Below, piece after piece: positions 5,297-5,322 of a stretch of 5,322 nucleotides of DNA (its first letter is position 1; each line of letters starts with the position of its first letter). A program made the translations under genes and the position numbers. Location: NCBI GenBank assembly GCA_003225595.1, contig QIAR01000360.1, positions 1 to 5,322 of the forward strand, written 5' to 3'. The notes below the pieces were generated by a model. That model saw only the letters and a list, made by a program, of their open reading frames with translations. It made no database searches and was not told the DNA's origin. Source of the stretch: Acidobacteriota bacterium. GTDB lineage: Bacteria; Acidobacteriota; Terriglobia; Terriglobales; Acidobacteriaceae.

Positions 5297-5322
5297 TAAA
5301 GTTTTCTAACCGAGCTGCCGAT
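5297..5322 (+). promoter_or_regulatory. Second sigma-28-like promoter, cut by the window edge
   Basis: TAAAGTTT (5297-5304) is a perfect -35 region and GCCGAT (5317-5322) the first six bases of the -10 region. The spacer is 12 bases, one more than optimal. The last two -10 bases lie outside the window. It repeats the arrangement 81 bases upstream and points the same way, which makes a chance match less likely. Confidence 0.55.

Noticed and set aside
5264..5309. Mini-ORF MELDEDRIKVF starting at TTG 5274 with GGAGG five bases upstream.
   Set aside because: Only 11 codons, rare start codon, and it overlaps the -35 region of the second sigma-28 site. A leader peptide is possible but not supportable.
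5214..5322. Frame reading KLDLS, stop, PIEGVRGADRR (5217-5271), recalling the KDLxxIEGVR start of mature FlgI, open to the window end.
   Set aside because: A TAG interrupts it, the expected NQLxGYGLVVGL continuation is absent in every frame, and the same bases form a near-consensus sigma-28 promoter. Probably chance, though a decayed flgI fragment cannot be excluded.
5284..5322. ATG at 5284 opening MKTGLKFSNRAAD to the window end.
   Set aside because: No ribosome binding site at proper distance (GGAGG is 15 bases away), no recognisable protein, and it lies on the second promoter.

Overview
The window looks like chromosomal DNA from a Gram-negative, flagellated bacterium, most likely an Acidobacteriota member. 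The evidence is moderately high GC with even codon use, the gene order flgF-flgG-flgA-flgH, and two exported proteins of types common in that phylum: an S9-family peptidase with WD40-like propeller repeats, and a LolA-like secreted protein ending in a Pro/Gln-rich tail. The phylum is inferred from protein style, not from a marker gene.

Layout. Bases 1-511 (minus strand) hold the 5' part of an S9 peptidase gene that runs off the left edge. Bases 512-887 are a divergent intergenic region with a promoter candidate at each end; the two -10 regions share the same 10-mer, and the rightward transcript looks leaderless. Bases 888-1751 encode a 287-residue exported protein of unknown role. Bases 1752-2076 have no convincing gene but hold two notable inverted-repeat structures just ahead of the flagellar genes. 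Bases 2077-5069 are a compact plus-strand operon: flgF (TTG start), flgG, flgA and flgH, with gaps of 3-21 bases. A 29-codon signal-peptide-like ORF follows flgH at 5081-5170, where flgI is often found. Bases 5171-5322 hold a GC-rich hairpin and two sequences matching the flagellar sigma-28 (FliA) promoter, the first essentially at consensus.

How the genes work together. FlgF and FlgG build the proximal and distal rod of the basal body. FlgA is the periplasmic chaperone for P-ring assembly. FlgH is the outer-membrane L-ring subunit. The P-ring protein FlgI, which FlgA serves, is absent from the visible part of the cluster; only an N-terminal-like stub stands in its expected place. The sigma-28 sites suggest that a late flagellar gene set begins just beyond the right edge.

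Most worth a second look: the flgI-position stub followed by sigma-28 promoters, an FlgH without a lipobox cysteine, and the structured flgF leader. No defence system, mobile element, CRISPR array, tRNA or rRNA was seen.
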